From: CAYUST01 sp041908765
GTDB taxonomy: Bacteria > Patescibacteriota > Gracilibacteria > Absconditabacterales > Absconditicoccaceae
NCBI GenBank assembly: GCA_041908765.1
Contig: JAYREU010000010.1
Span: 1 to 62,900 of the forward strand
Length of the DNA: 62,900 nt
Direction: 5' to 3'
The notes beneath the pieces are model-generated. The model worked only from the letters and a program-made list of their open reading frames with translations, did not search any database and was not told the origin of the DNA. Below, in pieces: positions 30,331 to 41,600 of this stretch. Position numbers and translations under genes: made by a program. Position 1 is the stretch's first letter, and each line of letters begins with the position of its first letter.

Positions 30331-30552
30331 GTGGTAGTCTACGTAGGAGACTACCTCCACTTATGTCGGAAATGGGAAGACTTTCCCATCACGAATATAA
30401 GCAGAGTAGTTCAGGGGAATATGTTTCTTGAAATGAGGGCACTATGTGCCACTCCAAAACACGGAGCACAAAATCTCCTCCCCAATACAGACTTACCAAG
30501 GTAATCTGTAGCATGAAATATAAAGGATCTTTCATCCGCTTGCTAGCAAGAT
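30331..30552 (+). ncRNA. Candidate structured RNA (chain of hairpins)
   Basis: Successive stems: GTGG TAGTCT / AGACTA CC..CCAC (30331-30360), ATGGGAA / TTTCCCAT (30372-30389), GAGGGCAC / GTGCCACTC (30435-30454) enclosed by AGGGGA / CTCCTCCCC, ACAGACTTACC / GGTAATCTGT (30487-30509) and CTTGCTAGCAAG (30539-30550). No ORF spans it. It does not show the conserved cores of RNase P, tmRNA, SRP or 6S RNA that I know. Strand and function are uncertain. Confidence 0.45.
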
Positions 30553-30576
30553 AGGGAAGGAAGAGAGTTTTGCAAG

Positions 30577-30612
30577 TAAAAAAAAGGCCCCACAGATAAA
30601 CTGTGGAGACCT
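30577..30612 (-). terminator. Terminator of purA
   Basis: Minus strand: CCACAG / CTGTGG stem with GGCC and a T8 run, 47 bases after the purA TAA. A CTTCGG / CCGAAG hairpin lies between the stop and this terminator; the sequence TCGTCCTTCGG within it recurs in the candidate small RNA at 51186. Confidence 0.75.
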
Positions 30613-30658
30613 CGCTCTTCGGATATACCGAAGGACGACTCAGTTGGTAACAGTACAG

Positions 30659-31882
30659 TTAGGCATATACAGTGATCTCCTCACGATGAGGTCCATTGCT
30701 TTCGTACTTGATGCGAACATCACGACATCCAAGTTCACGAAGATGTTCCATCATGACTTCTCGAAGCGGCGTATCATGATTATATGATTGATATACAGGA
30801 GTCACATGATCAAGATACATAGGGAACTCATTGAGTAGCTTACCTTTTTGTTCATAGGCAACGCAGATTTTATACTCTGCAAACTGCTTAAGAATATCCA
30901 ACTTGGTGACGACTAATTCAGTCGTTCCTGTCAGCTTGATAGCTTGAGCAAGCAGTGGTAGATCGAGCCATCCACAGCGACGTAAACGTCCTGTCGTAGC
31001 TCCTTTTTCTCCTCCGAGAACTTGGAGACGAGTTCCTGTTTCACAAGATAATTCAGTCGGGAATGGTCCATTTCCAACACGTGTGGTATATGCTTTGGTA
31101 ATACCAATCACTTTATTAATTGCCTGAGGAGGTATACCTAGACCTGTGCAAATGCCTCCACTTACCGTAGATGATGAGGTAACGTATGGATAGGTGCCAA
31201 AATTTATGTCTAGCAGAGCACCCTGTGCGCCTTCAGCAAGAATAGATGAACCAGCACGAAGATGATCATGAAGATATCCGACACTCTCAACAATACGTAT
31301 TGCTCCAGATGCAACTAGTTCTTTGAACGCATCGACCTGGATCAACCAATCAGAAATAAATGTTTTTTGTGGTAACTTGGTAGCATGAAACGAAAGTAAA
31401 TTACGTAGTGTTGAGCGAAAATTTCCTTCAAAAATATCACCAACACGAAGTCCTTTGCGACCTACTTTGTCGACATACGTAGGTCCAATGCCACGTTTAG
31501 TACTCCCAATGTTTTGGGCACTTGATTCTTCAGCTTGCACATCAAGCTTGATGTGCGTAGGCAATATGAGATGAGCCTCTCTCGCGATGAGAACTCTTCC
31601 AGTAGTTTTGATACCCATATTTTGAACTTTGGCTATCTCTAAGAGGAGTTTTGGAATATCTATTACCATACCTGCGCCCAAAAGGTTGAGGGTGTGGGTA
31701 TAGAGAATTCCCGATGGCAGTTGATTCAATACCAACTTACCAAGATGATTTTCAATAGTATGGCCCGCATTGGGCCCACCGCCGAATCGAACAATGAGTT
31801 GATATCGTTCTGCAAGATAATCAACTATTTTTCCTTTTCCTTCGTCTCCCCATTGGAGACCCAAAAGTGCGTCTACAGGCAT
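30659..31882 (-). CDS. purA: Adenylosuccinate synthetase
   Basis: 407 residues. The N-terminal GLQWGDEGKGKIVDYL (GTP loop), FGGGPNAGHT, the IMP site GSTKRGIGPTYVDK, the GIPPQAINKVIGITKAYTTRVG region and GGEKGATTGRLRRCGWLDL are intact. It joins IMP and aspartate using GTP to give adenylosuccinate, the first step from IMP to AMP. Around 35 to 40 glycines are encoded without a single TGA, unlike gyrB or sufB. TAA stop. Monocistronic. Confidence 0.96.
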   Translation of the reverse strand: MPVDALLGLQWGDEGKGKIVDYLAERYQLIVRFGGGPNAGHTIENHLGKLVLNQLPSGILYTHTLNLLGAGMVIDIPKLLLEIAKVQNMGIKTTGRVLIAREAHLILPTHIKLDVQAEESSAQNIGSTKRGIGPTYVDKVGRKGLRVGDIFEGNFRSTLRNLLSFHATKLPQKTFISDWLIQVDAFKELVASGAIRIVESVGYLHDHLRAGSSILAEGAQGALLDINFGTYPYVTSSSTVSGGICTGLGIPPQAINKVIGITKAYTTRVGNGPFPTELSCETGTRLQVLGGEKGATTGRLRRCGWLDLPLLAQAIKLTGTTELVVTKLDILKQFAEYKICVAYEQKGKLLNEFPMYLDHVTPVYQSYNHDTPLREVMMEHLRELGCRDVRIKYESNGPHREEITVYA

Positions 31883-32036
31883 ACAGATTTTTTTTTAAAT
31901 GTGTTTTAATGAAAGCAAAACGTCACCATATCAATTTTTGTGCGCGAGTCAAGCAAAAAAACCGCAAAGAGATTGCGTTGTAATTTATGCCTAGATTACT
32001 AGAGTGATGCTAGTTTTTTTTATTGCTATATGCGTG
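31883..32036. other. Divergent intergenic region purA / ruvA
   Basis: 154 bp with an A/T-rich segment and an imperfect -10-like TATTGCTATAT at 32022-32032 before ruvA. No conserved repeat or ORF is visible. Confidence 0.4.
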
Positions 32037-32591
32037 ATGTTTCATCTGTTTCATGGCTACCAAAGACTACTAGGAGAGCAGGTCTACCTCGACAACGGCA
32101 TTTTTGGTATTGAGGTCATCTATACAGGAGTGCAACAAGAATGAACATTTTTTCTCTATCCACAACTTGATCAAACCACCAACACCGTCAGATATTTCGC
32201 CTTTGATACCCAGCTCCAAAAGAATCTTTTCCTACGTATGCTCAAGATACAAGGGATTGGTGGCAAGATTGCCTATCCTATCGCTTTGGCCCCTGTCAAA
32301 GAATTGAAAGAGGCTGTCGAAAGTTTTGATGTAGGTTATTTCTCACGCATCCCTGGCATCGGTCCCAAACTTGCCAAAAGAATTGCGATGGAACTCAAAC
32401 AAGATTTTTCAGCAGATGACATACACAAACTCTCCACTGACAACGCTATGTTTATGGATATTGTACAGTCACTCCAGTCGCTTGGGTTTACGGCAGCGAA
32501 AATAAAAAAGGTGTTACCGCATTGTCCGCATCCATTGACCAAGCCAAATCTTCCGCAAGTGATCAAACGAGTAATAGATCAACTTTCATAG
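32037..32591 (+). CDS. ruvA: Holliday junction helicase subunit RuvA
   Basis: 184 residues. An N-terminal OB-fold (FGIEVIYTG, residues 1-62) is followed by tandem helix-hairpin-helix motifs (LKIQGIGGKIAYPIAL and FSRIPGIGPKLAKRIAMELK) and a C-terminal domain III (MFMDIVQSLQSLGFTAAKIK) that binds RuvB. RuvA tetramers hold Holliday junctions for branch migration. One TGA in the OB-fold is read as Gly. ATG 32037 chosen. ruvB and ruvC are not in the window. Confidence 0.92.
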
Positions 32592-32621
32592 TTGCCCATT
32601 TCATTTAGCTTCGTAGTATGC

Positions 32622-34934
32622 ATGTTCGATTTTGGAATCCTGTGAATGAATGCAAGGAATTTGCAATATATCAAAAAGCGAAATCCTCGTAAGGCTATAC
32701 GTTTAGCCGATAATAAACTCAAGACCAAAGAATTTTTATCAGCGAGATGAATCCCAGTTCCTCAAACATACGGACACATCAAAACAGCAAGTGAACTTGC
32801 AACGTTTGATTTTTCTGCATTGCCCCAAGATGATTTTATTGTCAAACCCAACAAAGGGAGTAGAGGAAGATGAATTTATCGTGTCCATCTCGCGGAGCAA
32901 AACACACCCATTGATGAGCCAGCACCATCGCATCCTCGACGAGCACGTTGGTCACTAAACAAACCTTCACACCAACATGATCAACGTTATCGTGTATCAT
33001 GAAAAACTATTGAAGATGTCACGTTGAGAAGATATTTGACCGATATTTTGGATGGTAAGAATTCATTGACGACTACCCATGATACTATCTTGCTCGAAGA
33101 GGTGTTACATCCAGGGCTATGATTTGAAGCATACTGTGCACATGGCTTGGCAGATATTAGAGTCATTGTGTTCAACCTTGTCCCGGTTAGTGCGATGCTG
33201 AGAATTCCTACCGCCAAGTCTGATGGCAAGGCGAATCTTGCCAAAGGAGCAGTCGGGATGTGAGTGGAAGTAGGAAGTGGTAGGATTTATGCACTGTATG
33301 ATCAAGGGACAGTGTATCATGAAGACTTTCCAGCACCCTACAAATCATTTGTAGATCAAACACTTCCTTTTTGGGATGAGATTTTGTTGCACTCATCGTA
33401 TATTCAGTACTTTGCAAACCTCGGATTTATTGCATTGGATCGAGTCATTACGGATGAAGGACCCAAATTGCTTGAGATCAATGCAAGAGCAGGGCTCAAA
33501 ATTCAAAACGCAACGCTCGTACGTCTCAAAGAAAGATTACTCAAAGTGACTGATCTCAAAGTTACGACTCCTGAGAAGTGAGTCGCTATTGCACAAACAT
33601 TATTTTCTTCCCAGAAATCGCCGACCATATCTCCTTCCAAGGTGATCTATCTATCGCAGTATGGTGAGCTCCAACGAGGCAAAAAAACAAACAAGCAACG
33701 TTTTGATGTGATTGTCAGTGTGGCTCTCAACAAAAACCGCAACTACTTAGCCAAAGATTTGTATGAAGTATGGAAGTCGTCCTGAGCTCTACCAGCGACT
33801 ATCTTACTAGGTGATCAACAAGCTAAAATTACTGATCTCATGTGGCATCCTTTGCCTGGAGAAGAAAAGAACAAAGTCATTTTGGGCAAGGAAGCAATCA
33901 GTGACTTCTATCTCAAACCAATTGAGAAGATCAAAACTGCAGCACAATTTCTCGATAATGAAGCTATTCTCAAAAGCGAACTTGATGAACTCCATATTCT
34001 AGATGAGAAAATTACGGAAATTAGTCACAGACTCAATCTCTCCAAAGTCCTGAGACCGATCAACTATGCAGAGCAATTGGATTTGTTTATTAGCGCACAG
34101 GGCAAGTACGATCCTCAATTTCGCTACGCACGACCTTCTGCTACGGTCCTCGAACGCGCAAGAGATAGTTTGCAACGTTTGTATGACACCTATTTCAAAA
34201 ACTTCCCATTGCAAAGTCGCTTTGCACAGTTGTATGCTCAAAAGATTGAGGAACTTCAGCACAAAGTAACACTTCTGGAAGCGTATAGTCAGCAGAATTA
34301 TACAGGTATTGAACAAGGTAATAGAGTGATGTACGGTGCTTTATCATCTGAGTATATCGAATTATCATTACAATCACTTGTCCCCTCCCATAGCGCAAAT
34401 CGTAGAAAATTGGGAAGAGTGCTCAAGAAACATGAAGTAGAAGCAGTAACCAAGAAATATTTACATGAGCAGTGAGTAGGTGATGTTGTGGTGAGATTCA
34501 CCTCAGAAGGGTATGGAAGAATGAGCGTGATCAAAGGCAAGCGTATCGTGATCAAGATTGCTATCAACGCAGGTATTAGAGAAAAGGAGCTACTCGCAAG
34601 TCTTGCGCACGAGGTCGATGTGCATATCAAGAGATATCTCGCTGCTAGACATTCATGACGACGTTTATTGATGTCAGGGACTGCAGGATATATGACCGAT
34701 GAAGAGGGACTAGCGTTACTCCATAGTGAACGTTATCTTCCGACCTCATACGAAAAAATGGGTATGTTTCGCAAATATCTCGCAGTCTCACAAAGTGCTA
34801 CTGCGTCGTTTAGCGACCTTGCTCAACAGATGAGAGAAGGTGGCAAGAAATCTTTGGTAGGTATTTTCATATGAGTCTTGAGAGTCATAAATTGATTGCA
34901 AGATACCTCGGTGACTTGACTGTGTACTACCTAG
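32622..34934 (+). CDS. ATP-grasp (alpha-L-glutamate ligase-like) / QEGLA-type metallopeptidase (DUF1704-like) fusion
   Basis: 770 residues. The N-terminal half (about 1-330) is an ATP-grasp ligase: LGMNARNLQYIKKRNPRKAI, IVKPNKGSRGRG, an inserted Pro/Arg-rich stretch, and the metal site PKLLEINARAGLKIQ. The C-terminal half (about 400-770) resembles DUF1704/QEGLA peptidases: a helical region, SLAHEVDVHIKRYLAAR with an HExxxH site, and SGTAGYMTDEEGLAL. A peptide ligase joined to a peptidase suggests addition and removal of amino acids on one substrate. TAG 34932-34934 interrupts a region that continues in frame to TAA 35069 with family-like sequence. Follows ruvA by 30 bp. Confidence 0.8.
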
Positions 34935-35069
34935 TTCAATTACAAATTCTTTCTAGTTGGCTATCTCAATGTCCGTCAATGGATAGAGCAGTGATGAGAC
35001 GAAACCAAACTCATGTTGGGCAAGATCAAGATTGCTGATTTGCCGTTGTTGGGAATGGAAAGCAAATAA
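34935..35069 (+). pseudogene. C-terminal tail of the fusion gene cut off by an amber codon
   Basis: After TAG 34932-34934 the same frame stays open for 45 codons and reads FNYKFFLVGYLNVRQWIEQ, then a KIKIADLPLL segment, before TAA 35067-35069. VGYLNVRQW fits the end of QEGLA-family proteins (GYL followed by aromatic residues). It suggests a recent nonsense mutation, a base error or amber readthrough. Confidence 0.55.
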
Positions 35070-35288
35070 ACAAATAGCCAAATATGCAAATAACCAAATG
35101 GAACACTAGTTATTGCGAGGAGGAGAAATAGGAGACAAGACTTAAGATTTAAGAAACAAGACTTAAGAAACTGTATTCTAGAAAAACTGAATTTCATAAC
35201 TTTCCATCTTCAATTTTCACTTTCTTGACCTATTGATTCTTTTTGAGGAATAGCTATAGTACGTCTTGTTTCTATTTTTTACTCAGCT
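35070..35288. other. Intergenic region with A-rich dispersed repeats
   Basis: Contains the iterated motif AACAAATAGCCAAATATGCAAATAACCAAAT at 35069-35098 in two short pieces and the ACTTAAGATTTAAGAAACAAG type at 35138-35175, both members of the dispersed word-like repeat family. No gene is visible. Confidence 0.5.
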
Positions 35289-35975
35289 ATGAGCTGAACT
35301 GCTCCGCAGATCGAAGCCACTCGAGGCAAGTTACTTGCAGATGTTTTTGATGAACCATTTTTTGGAGAAATTAAAGCACGTTTAGTTGCAGAAAAACAAG
35401 CTGGCCATCAGATATTTCCCCCAAGCAATCTCATATTCAACGCATTTGCGCAGACGCCAGTAGACAACGTGCGTGTCGTCTTGTTGGGACAGGATCCTTA
35501 CCATGGAGCTGGACAAGCACATGGATTGAGTTTCTCGGTGCCAGCAGGGGTTGCTTTGCCACCTTCTTTGCAAAATATCTACAAAGAGATTGCAGATGAT
35601 GTTGGTTGAGTCCCTCCCAAAAGTGGTGACCTGACCTATCTTGCACAACAAGGAGTTTTGCTTCTCAATGCTATCTTGACGGTGAGAGCAAATAGTCCCG
35701 CTTCGCACCAGGAGTTTGGACGACAACAATTTACCGATGCGGTCTTGCAAAAGTTGTCACACGAAAAATCTGGTTTGGTATTTTTGCTTCGAGGTAACTT
35801 TGCAAGATCCAAAAAGGAGCTGATAGATAGTTCAAAACATTTGATTCTTGAAGCAGCACATCCCTCACCGTTTTCTGCGTATAAATGATTTTTCGGTTGT
35901 AAACATTTCAGTATGACGAATCAGTTTCTCATTTTGCAAAATAAGGAGCCTATTAGTTGGTTTCCACAGATTTAG
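35289..35975 (+). CDS. ung: Uracil-DNA glycosylase, family 1
   Basis: 228 residues. LLGQDPYHGAGQAHGLSFSV (about 72-91) carries the catalytic Asp and water-activating His; LLLNAILTVR and HPSPFSAYKGFFGCKHFS (second active-site His; the Gly after AYK is TGA) complete the family signature, with KEPISW near the end. It removes uracil from DNA. ATG 35289 follows an in-frame region without better starts. Ends in TAG, 14 bases before the next gene. Confidence 0.96.
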
Positions 35976-35989
35976 TTTTGAAGTTACCT

Positions 35990-36868
35990 ATGTTTGATCT
36001 TACCGGGTGAGAAATAATTAACATTGGCTGTATCATAGGAGCGGTTTGGCTTTTTATTGTTGCGCGAAATTTGTTGCGTGCGAGGCATTTGTTTTGGTGA
36101 TGGATTTTTGTGATCGGGTTTCGGACACTTATTCGATCCAGACGACTCGAGCCATCGATCATCCGCGTCCAAGAAACAGTAATTCCGTTTGGGGTGAGTA
36201 AAGAGATTGTGCTCATTGCAGATATGCATCTGGGAGTGTTCAAAGATGCAGTATTTATGCAGCGTGTCGTCAATCGTATCAATGGACTCTCTTGAATAGA
36301 CCTCATCCTGATAGCAGGAGATTTCACCTTTGAGCCTACCAAAGACCAAAAGCTAGAAGAACTTTTCGCTCCGCTGAGCCAGTTGCGTGCACCTGTCTAT
36401 GCGGTCCTCGGCAATCATGATGTCCAAAAGCCCGGTCCCGAACTGACTGCTGAACTCGTCAACGTCCTCACCAAGCATGGTGTCAAACTCCTTGATAATG
36501 ATATTATTTGATTGGGTGATAGTTACCTTGTGTGACTAGATGGATTGTATACGGAGAATGGTGATCTTTCTTTGTTGCGTGAACTTGCGCATGACAAACC
36601 CTCGATAGTTCTCTCCCATAGCCCAGATATTACGTTGTCGTATACTGCTGACGAACGTGCAGACCTGACCTTAGTTGGTCATACACATTGCGGTCAGATT
36701 AGATTGCCATTTATATATAAACGATTTATTCCTACGCGTTGAGATTTCGATTGTGGCTTTTCACATGAACGTCTGACGGAACTCTACATTACGCCATGAC
36801 TTGGTGAATCAATACTTCCCTTGAGAATCTTCAATCCACCCACGATAGATTTGTTGCATTTGTATTAA
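35990..36868 (+). CDS. Membrane-anchored metallophosphoesterase
   Basis: 292 residues. Two N-terminal membrane helices (about 8-50) precede a calcineurin-like domain: LIADMHLG (about 79), LIAGDFTFEP (GD), AVLGNHDVQ (GNHD), VLSHSPD and LVGHTHCGQ (GHTH), the complete five-motif metal site. Close to YkuE/LpxH-like membrane phosphoesterases that act on phospholipid or nucleotide substrates; the substrate is unknown. Eight or so TGA codons are read as Gly. TAA stop. Confidence 0.9.
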
Positions 36869-36990
36869 GTCATTCTGAGCCTTTGGCGAAGAATCTCATG
36901 AAGGAGGTGATCCTTCATCCTCGTAAACTCGGACTCAGGATGACGAATGTGCTTCTGGATTCTAGAGTCTAAATTCTTATTTCTTATTGC
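36868..36990. repeat. Intergenic inverted repeat of the CATTCTGAG type plus A-rich repeat
   Basis: GTCATTCTGAG at 36870 and CTCAGGATGAC at 36932 form the ends of a hairpin of about 75 bases. Directly after it, 36951-36990 reads CTGGATTCTAGAGTCTAAAT and then TCTTATTTCTTATTG, the reverse complement of the A-rich repeat at 55180. Similar CATTCTGAA elements occur at 55222-55350 and 62840. Confidence 0.55.
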
Positions 36991-36997
36991 TTGTAAT

Positions 36998-37723
36998 ATG
37001 CATCTCTTCATCACCACACCTCATCTCAAAGACGACTCACTCATCATCACCGATGAGAAGCTTGTGCATCAATTGACGCATGTACTGAGGATCAAGCCGA
37101 GTGAGCACTTGTGTGTCCAGGAAACGGTAGGTGCAATGACGCAAAGACGAACAGTCACCTGTGATGCTTATTCCAAAAAGGAGGTCGTTACGACAATAGT
37201 GGATTGTCAAAAGCGTGTCAAAAATGAGTCAAAAATACGTCTAGCGATTGCCTTCCCCAACAAACGAGATAAAGCAGAGTTGATTGTTCAAAAGCTGACG
37301 GAGGTAGGAGTAGATGAAATTTTATTTTTCACTGCGCAAAGATCTATCTTACGTGATTGTCCTGAGAAAAAATTACAGAGAATGGAGGATATTGCTCGTG
37401 AAGCGGTAGAGCAGTCATGGTGACGGTTTCTTCCCACTATCACCTGCCACAAACAGCTTGCTTCCTGTCTTGCACCTGGGCAACGTCTGCTTTTGGCTGA
37501 TGGGAACGAGAGTGCGACTATACCCTTACGTGAACTGCAAGCAAACGTATGAGACCTTTTGTGTGTTGGCCCTGAAGGAGGATTTACTCCAGAGGAGGTT
37601 GCATTTGGAAAAGAAAAGGGAACGATAGTTGGATTGGGAAATACGGTACTCAGAATGGAAACAGCAGCTATCGTGGGTGCACGAGTGCAGGTACAAAAAA
37701 ACCTTATCCAACATTCAGGATAA
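36998..37723 (+). CDS. rsmE: 16S rRNA (uracil-1498-N3)-methyltransferase RsmE
   Basis: 241 residues. N-terminal PUA-like part (HLFITTPHL, VHQLTHVLRIK) and a C-terminal SPOUT domain with the knot motifs LLCVGPEGGFTPEEV and VGLGNTVLRMETAAI that bind S-adenosylmethionine. AFPNKRDKAELIVQKLTEVG matches the family middle. It methylates U1498 of 16S rRNA. Two TGA codons give Gly. Stop TAA. Confidence 0.94.
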
Positions 37724-37882
37724 GGCTATGCTAGCAGGATGCAGTGAAGCTACCCTCTCGGGCGAGAGGCGTATAGTCTGCACACCTACGTTGGCCAATA
37801 TACTTATTTTGTCTATAACCACAAGTCGTTTCTCAACATATCCAAAATTTGACACCAAGAATGATGATGGATATAATAGTGT

Positions 37883-38608
37883 ATGTTTTATTTTGTAGCA
37901 ACGATGCAGGAAACACTTCCCCCACATCTCAGCAATGAAGACCTACAACTCCTGTCAAACAACGATGCGGTGCGTGATGTTTTGTTGTCTCCACAGTTGC
38001 CAGAAGTACTCAGACCGTTTTTGACTCCTGAGTATTTTCAAAAAAAATGCAATAATTTTCATTTGCGTTTGTATCATGATCCAAGCGTACGTGCTCTATA
38101 TACTACAGAAACACCTGAAATGCAGGACTTTTTGGCAACTGAGCAAGGAGAGAAAGTGAGTAAGTTTTCTTCCTACGCGTATGTGACCATAGGATCTGAG
38201 ACCATAAACTATTTTTTGAGTACTTCGCCGCTCAGCCTCAGTGAGTATATCTACGAGCTGATTGTAGAAACAGAACTTAAATTGCAAAAGCTAGGTATTC
38301 CTGCTCCTAGTTCTCTCGTAGATACCTATGACCAAGAGGAATTTGCTGCGGTATTACATACGTATCTGTCAGCTGACCCCGCACAAGTGCTTTCATGAAC
38401 TTTTAGTCGTGAACTTGCACAACAGATAGCTATCTTTTTTGATCTCTATTTCAAAAGACCTACGAAAGAAGGCCTCAATGCGGTACAATTCCTTGCCTTC
38501 CAAAACTGTTTCGCAGCCCATCTCCAAGCGCCATGAATCCATGATATGTTTTCTCAGATGACCCCATCTGAAGCAGAAGAGTATATTTGGGTGAGATATT
38601 TCAGGTAG
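37883..38608 (+). CDS. Hypothetical helical protein
   Basis: About 241 residues from ATG 37883 or 234 from ATG 37904; the choice is open. Not recognised. Soluble, helical and acidic, with Pro-rich turns, no membrane helix and no obvious catalytic motif. Two TGA codons read as Gly link the three pieces, ending at TAG 38606-38608. The 160 bases before it hold a CCTCTCGGGCGAGAGG hairpin near 37751 with no assigned role. Confidence 0.68.
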
Positions 38609-38677
38609 TAAAATCCCATTTTCGCTTTGCCTTTAGCCATATTTTCCCTATAAAGAAGTTCATTTTTGTTTTGTTGT

Positions 38678-41600
38678 ATGGGGGAGATGACGGACGAGCC
38701 AAAGAAACATCAGTTAACGGAAGATATTTTGCAATTCTGGGAGCAAACCAATGCGTTTGCAGCTTCCCTACAATCGAAATCTGAACGTCTCAATTTCACG
38801 TTCTATGATGGGCCACCGTTCACGAGTGGAGATCCGCATTATGGGCATTTGTTGCAATCGATTATCAAGGATATGGTCCCTCGTTGGATGACGATGCGTG
38901 GGTATCGTGTCCCGCGCAAATGGGGCTGGGATTGCCATGGCATTCCCGCAGAAAATTTCGTCAACAAAGAACTCGGTATTACGTCGAGGAAACAGGTCGA
39001 AGAGGAATTTGGTATTGGTAACTACATAGAGGCATGTAGAAACATGGTCAATCAGGTGAATGATAGCTGGAAATGGACGATTGACCGTGTCGGTCGTTGG
39101 GTGGATATGGACAATGCCTACTTCACGATGAGCAATGACTTCATGGAATCGGTCATTTGTCTTTTCTCAGATCTCTATCACCGCAACTTGATCTACAAAG
39201 GTTTCAAAGTACTCTGATATTCACGAGCATTGGGTACAGCGCTTTCCAATTCTGAGATTGCAGAAGGGTATGAAATGAGACAAGACCCTGCAGTGACGGT
39301 CAAGTTACCACTGAAGAATCTCAATCTAAGCGATACAGCAATACAATACAATCCTCACGATGGAGCCATTGAAGTAGTGGCTGGCGTTGTCAGAGATGAA
39401 GCAGGTCGCATGTTGATGATCTACGAAAATAGACATAGTATTTGGTTTTGTCCAGGTGGTAAAATAGATGCAGGAGAAACTCCTGCTGATGCACTCAAGA
39501 GAGAGATGAAAGAAGAGTTGTGAGTAGTGGTCACGAGCGAAAAATTCGTGTGACACGTGAAAACAGTGCACAAAGGCAAAATTTTCCGTATGCATTATTT
39601 TGAAGCAACTATCACTTGAACGCCTGCTATACAAGAGACTGAGAAACATGGCAAGGTAGGATGGGTCGAAAAGATACCATCTGAAAATAAGTTTGGTTAT
39701 GTCCTCAAAGTGGGTGATTTGGTTATTACCGACGAACACCAGTTGCGCCATGAATTTAGAAGCGTACATTTTATTGAGCAAGGGTTATTCACTCATCCAG
39801 ATACAGGAGAAGCACCGATTTGTCTCTTGCCATGGACTACGACGCCATGGACCCTACCTGCCAATATGTTTGCAGCCGTGCACAATGATATTCGCTATGT
39901 AGAGCTGTACGATATTACGGAGAAATGTTATTTCATTTTAGCAGAGGCGTGTGTTGAGAAATATTACAAATCACCTGAGCAATATATTCACGTACTTACT
40001 TTATCAGGACGTGAGGTAGTGGGCTTGTGATATACTCCCTTGTTCCCCTATTACCAAAATAATCCAACCATTGCTGACGAATACAAAGCACAAGTCCATC
40101 GCGTCTTGCATGCAGATTTTGTGACGACCGAGAGTGGGACGGGAGTGGTACATGAAGCGCCTGCATTTGGTGTAGATGATTATGAATTAGTCTGTACTAT
40201 TTTTCCCAAAGACCAAGCGCAAGAACGACTTTTCGATCCCGTCAATGTGTATGGAGAGTTCACGGACGCGGTACCTGATTTCGCTGGCCAAAATGTCTTC
40301 GAAGCCAACGCATTGATCATCAAAGATCTGAAGAGCCGTGGCTTACTTGTGAAACAAGAAACTATTAATCACTCCTATCCGCATTGTCCTCGTACAGGCA
40401 CACCGATGATCTACAAAGCAATTGAATCTCGATTCGTCAAAGAAGAAGAACTTAAGGCGGTGACGATACCTGGTGCTGAGCAGATTCATTTCGTGCCTGA
40501 GACCGTCAAACAAAGATTTATCAATGGCCTCGAAACTGCGCCAGACCGAAATATTTCTAGGACAAGATTTTGGGGATGTCCGTTGCCGGTGTGGGAGTGT
40601 AGTGCTTGTGATGCAACAGTTGTGTGTGGTAGTATTGCAGAGATAGAACAAAGAAGTGGCAAAACAGTTACGGATTTGCACAGACCATACATCGATGAAA
40701 TAACTTTCCCGTGTGCCTGTGGAGCAACGATGCACAGAATCCCAGAGGTACTCGACTGTCGATTTGAGTCGGGGAGTATGCCGTATGGGCAAGACCACTT
40801 TATGAAAAAGAATCTAGAAACCAGAAACCAGAATCTAGAAAAAGACGCATTGAACAGTTCTGGAGTCTGAAATCTGGAGTCAGGAGTCTTTTGAAATTGT
40901 GCTGACTTCATTGCCGAAGGCCTTGACCAAACCAGAGGACGATTTAGAGCATTGCATGTATTGTGACACGCATATCATGGACAAAATGTGTTTCGCAATG
41001 TGGCGGTGACGGGGATGATCTTGGCAGAGGACGGCAAGAAGATGTCGAAGAGACTCAAAAACTATCCTGATCCGAGCTATTTGCTCAACCAATATGGCGC
41101 AGATCCCTTGAGATTATACTTACTCAGTTCTCCTGTCGTCAGAGCAGAACCACTGAGATTTTCTGAGAAAGCGGTAGAGCAGATGCTCAAAGATGTGATT
41201 ATTCCTTTGCAGAACGTGAGCAACTTTTTGCAGATGTATGCTGAGGTAGATCAATGGAAACACCCAGGGACGCAGGTCCGGTTTATGCGCCACGCACTCA
41301 AACAGAAGATTAATGTCGCAGGTGAGACAGATACCTGATGGATCACTACAGAAGGCGAAACTATTGAAGATATGGATCTTACCTTGTCTCCTGAGGGGTT
41401 TGCGCAACTGACCTCTCCAGAATTCATAGAACAACTTGTTCGTATCAATCCTGATGTCATCGTTACGTCTGATTTTTTGCGTGCACAACAAACGGCAGAG
41501 GGTGCACAAAAAGTGCTGCGTGACTATCTCGGCAAGGAGATAGAATTGGTCACAACTGCTGATCGGTGATTGTGAGCCAAACGAGAAGACTGGTGAGATG

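Noticed and set aside
30331..30552. RNase P, tmRNA or 6S RNA
   Set aside because: The conserved core sequences I know for these RNAs are absent on both strands.
30636..30660. tRNA-like D-arm (CTCAGTTGGTAACAG) near the purA end
   Set aside because: No acceptor stem, anticodon arm or T-arm follows; the next bases are purA coding sequence.
37629..37898. 89-residue ORF downstream of rsmE
   Set aside because: It overlaps the end of rsmE in another frame and runs through a hairpin; no family-like features.
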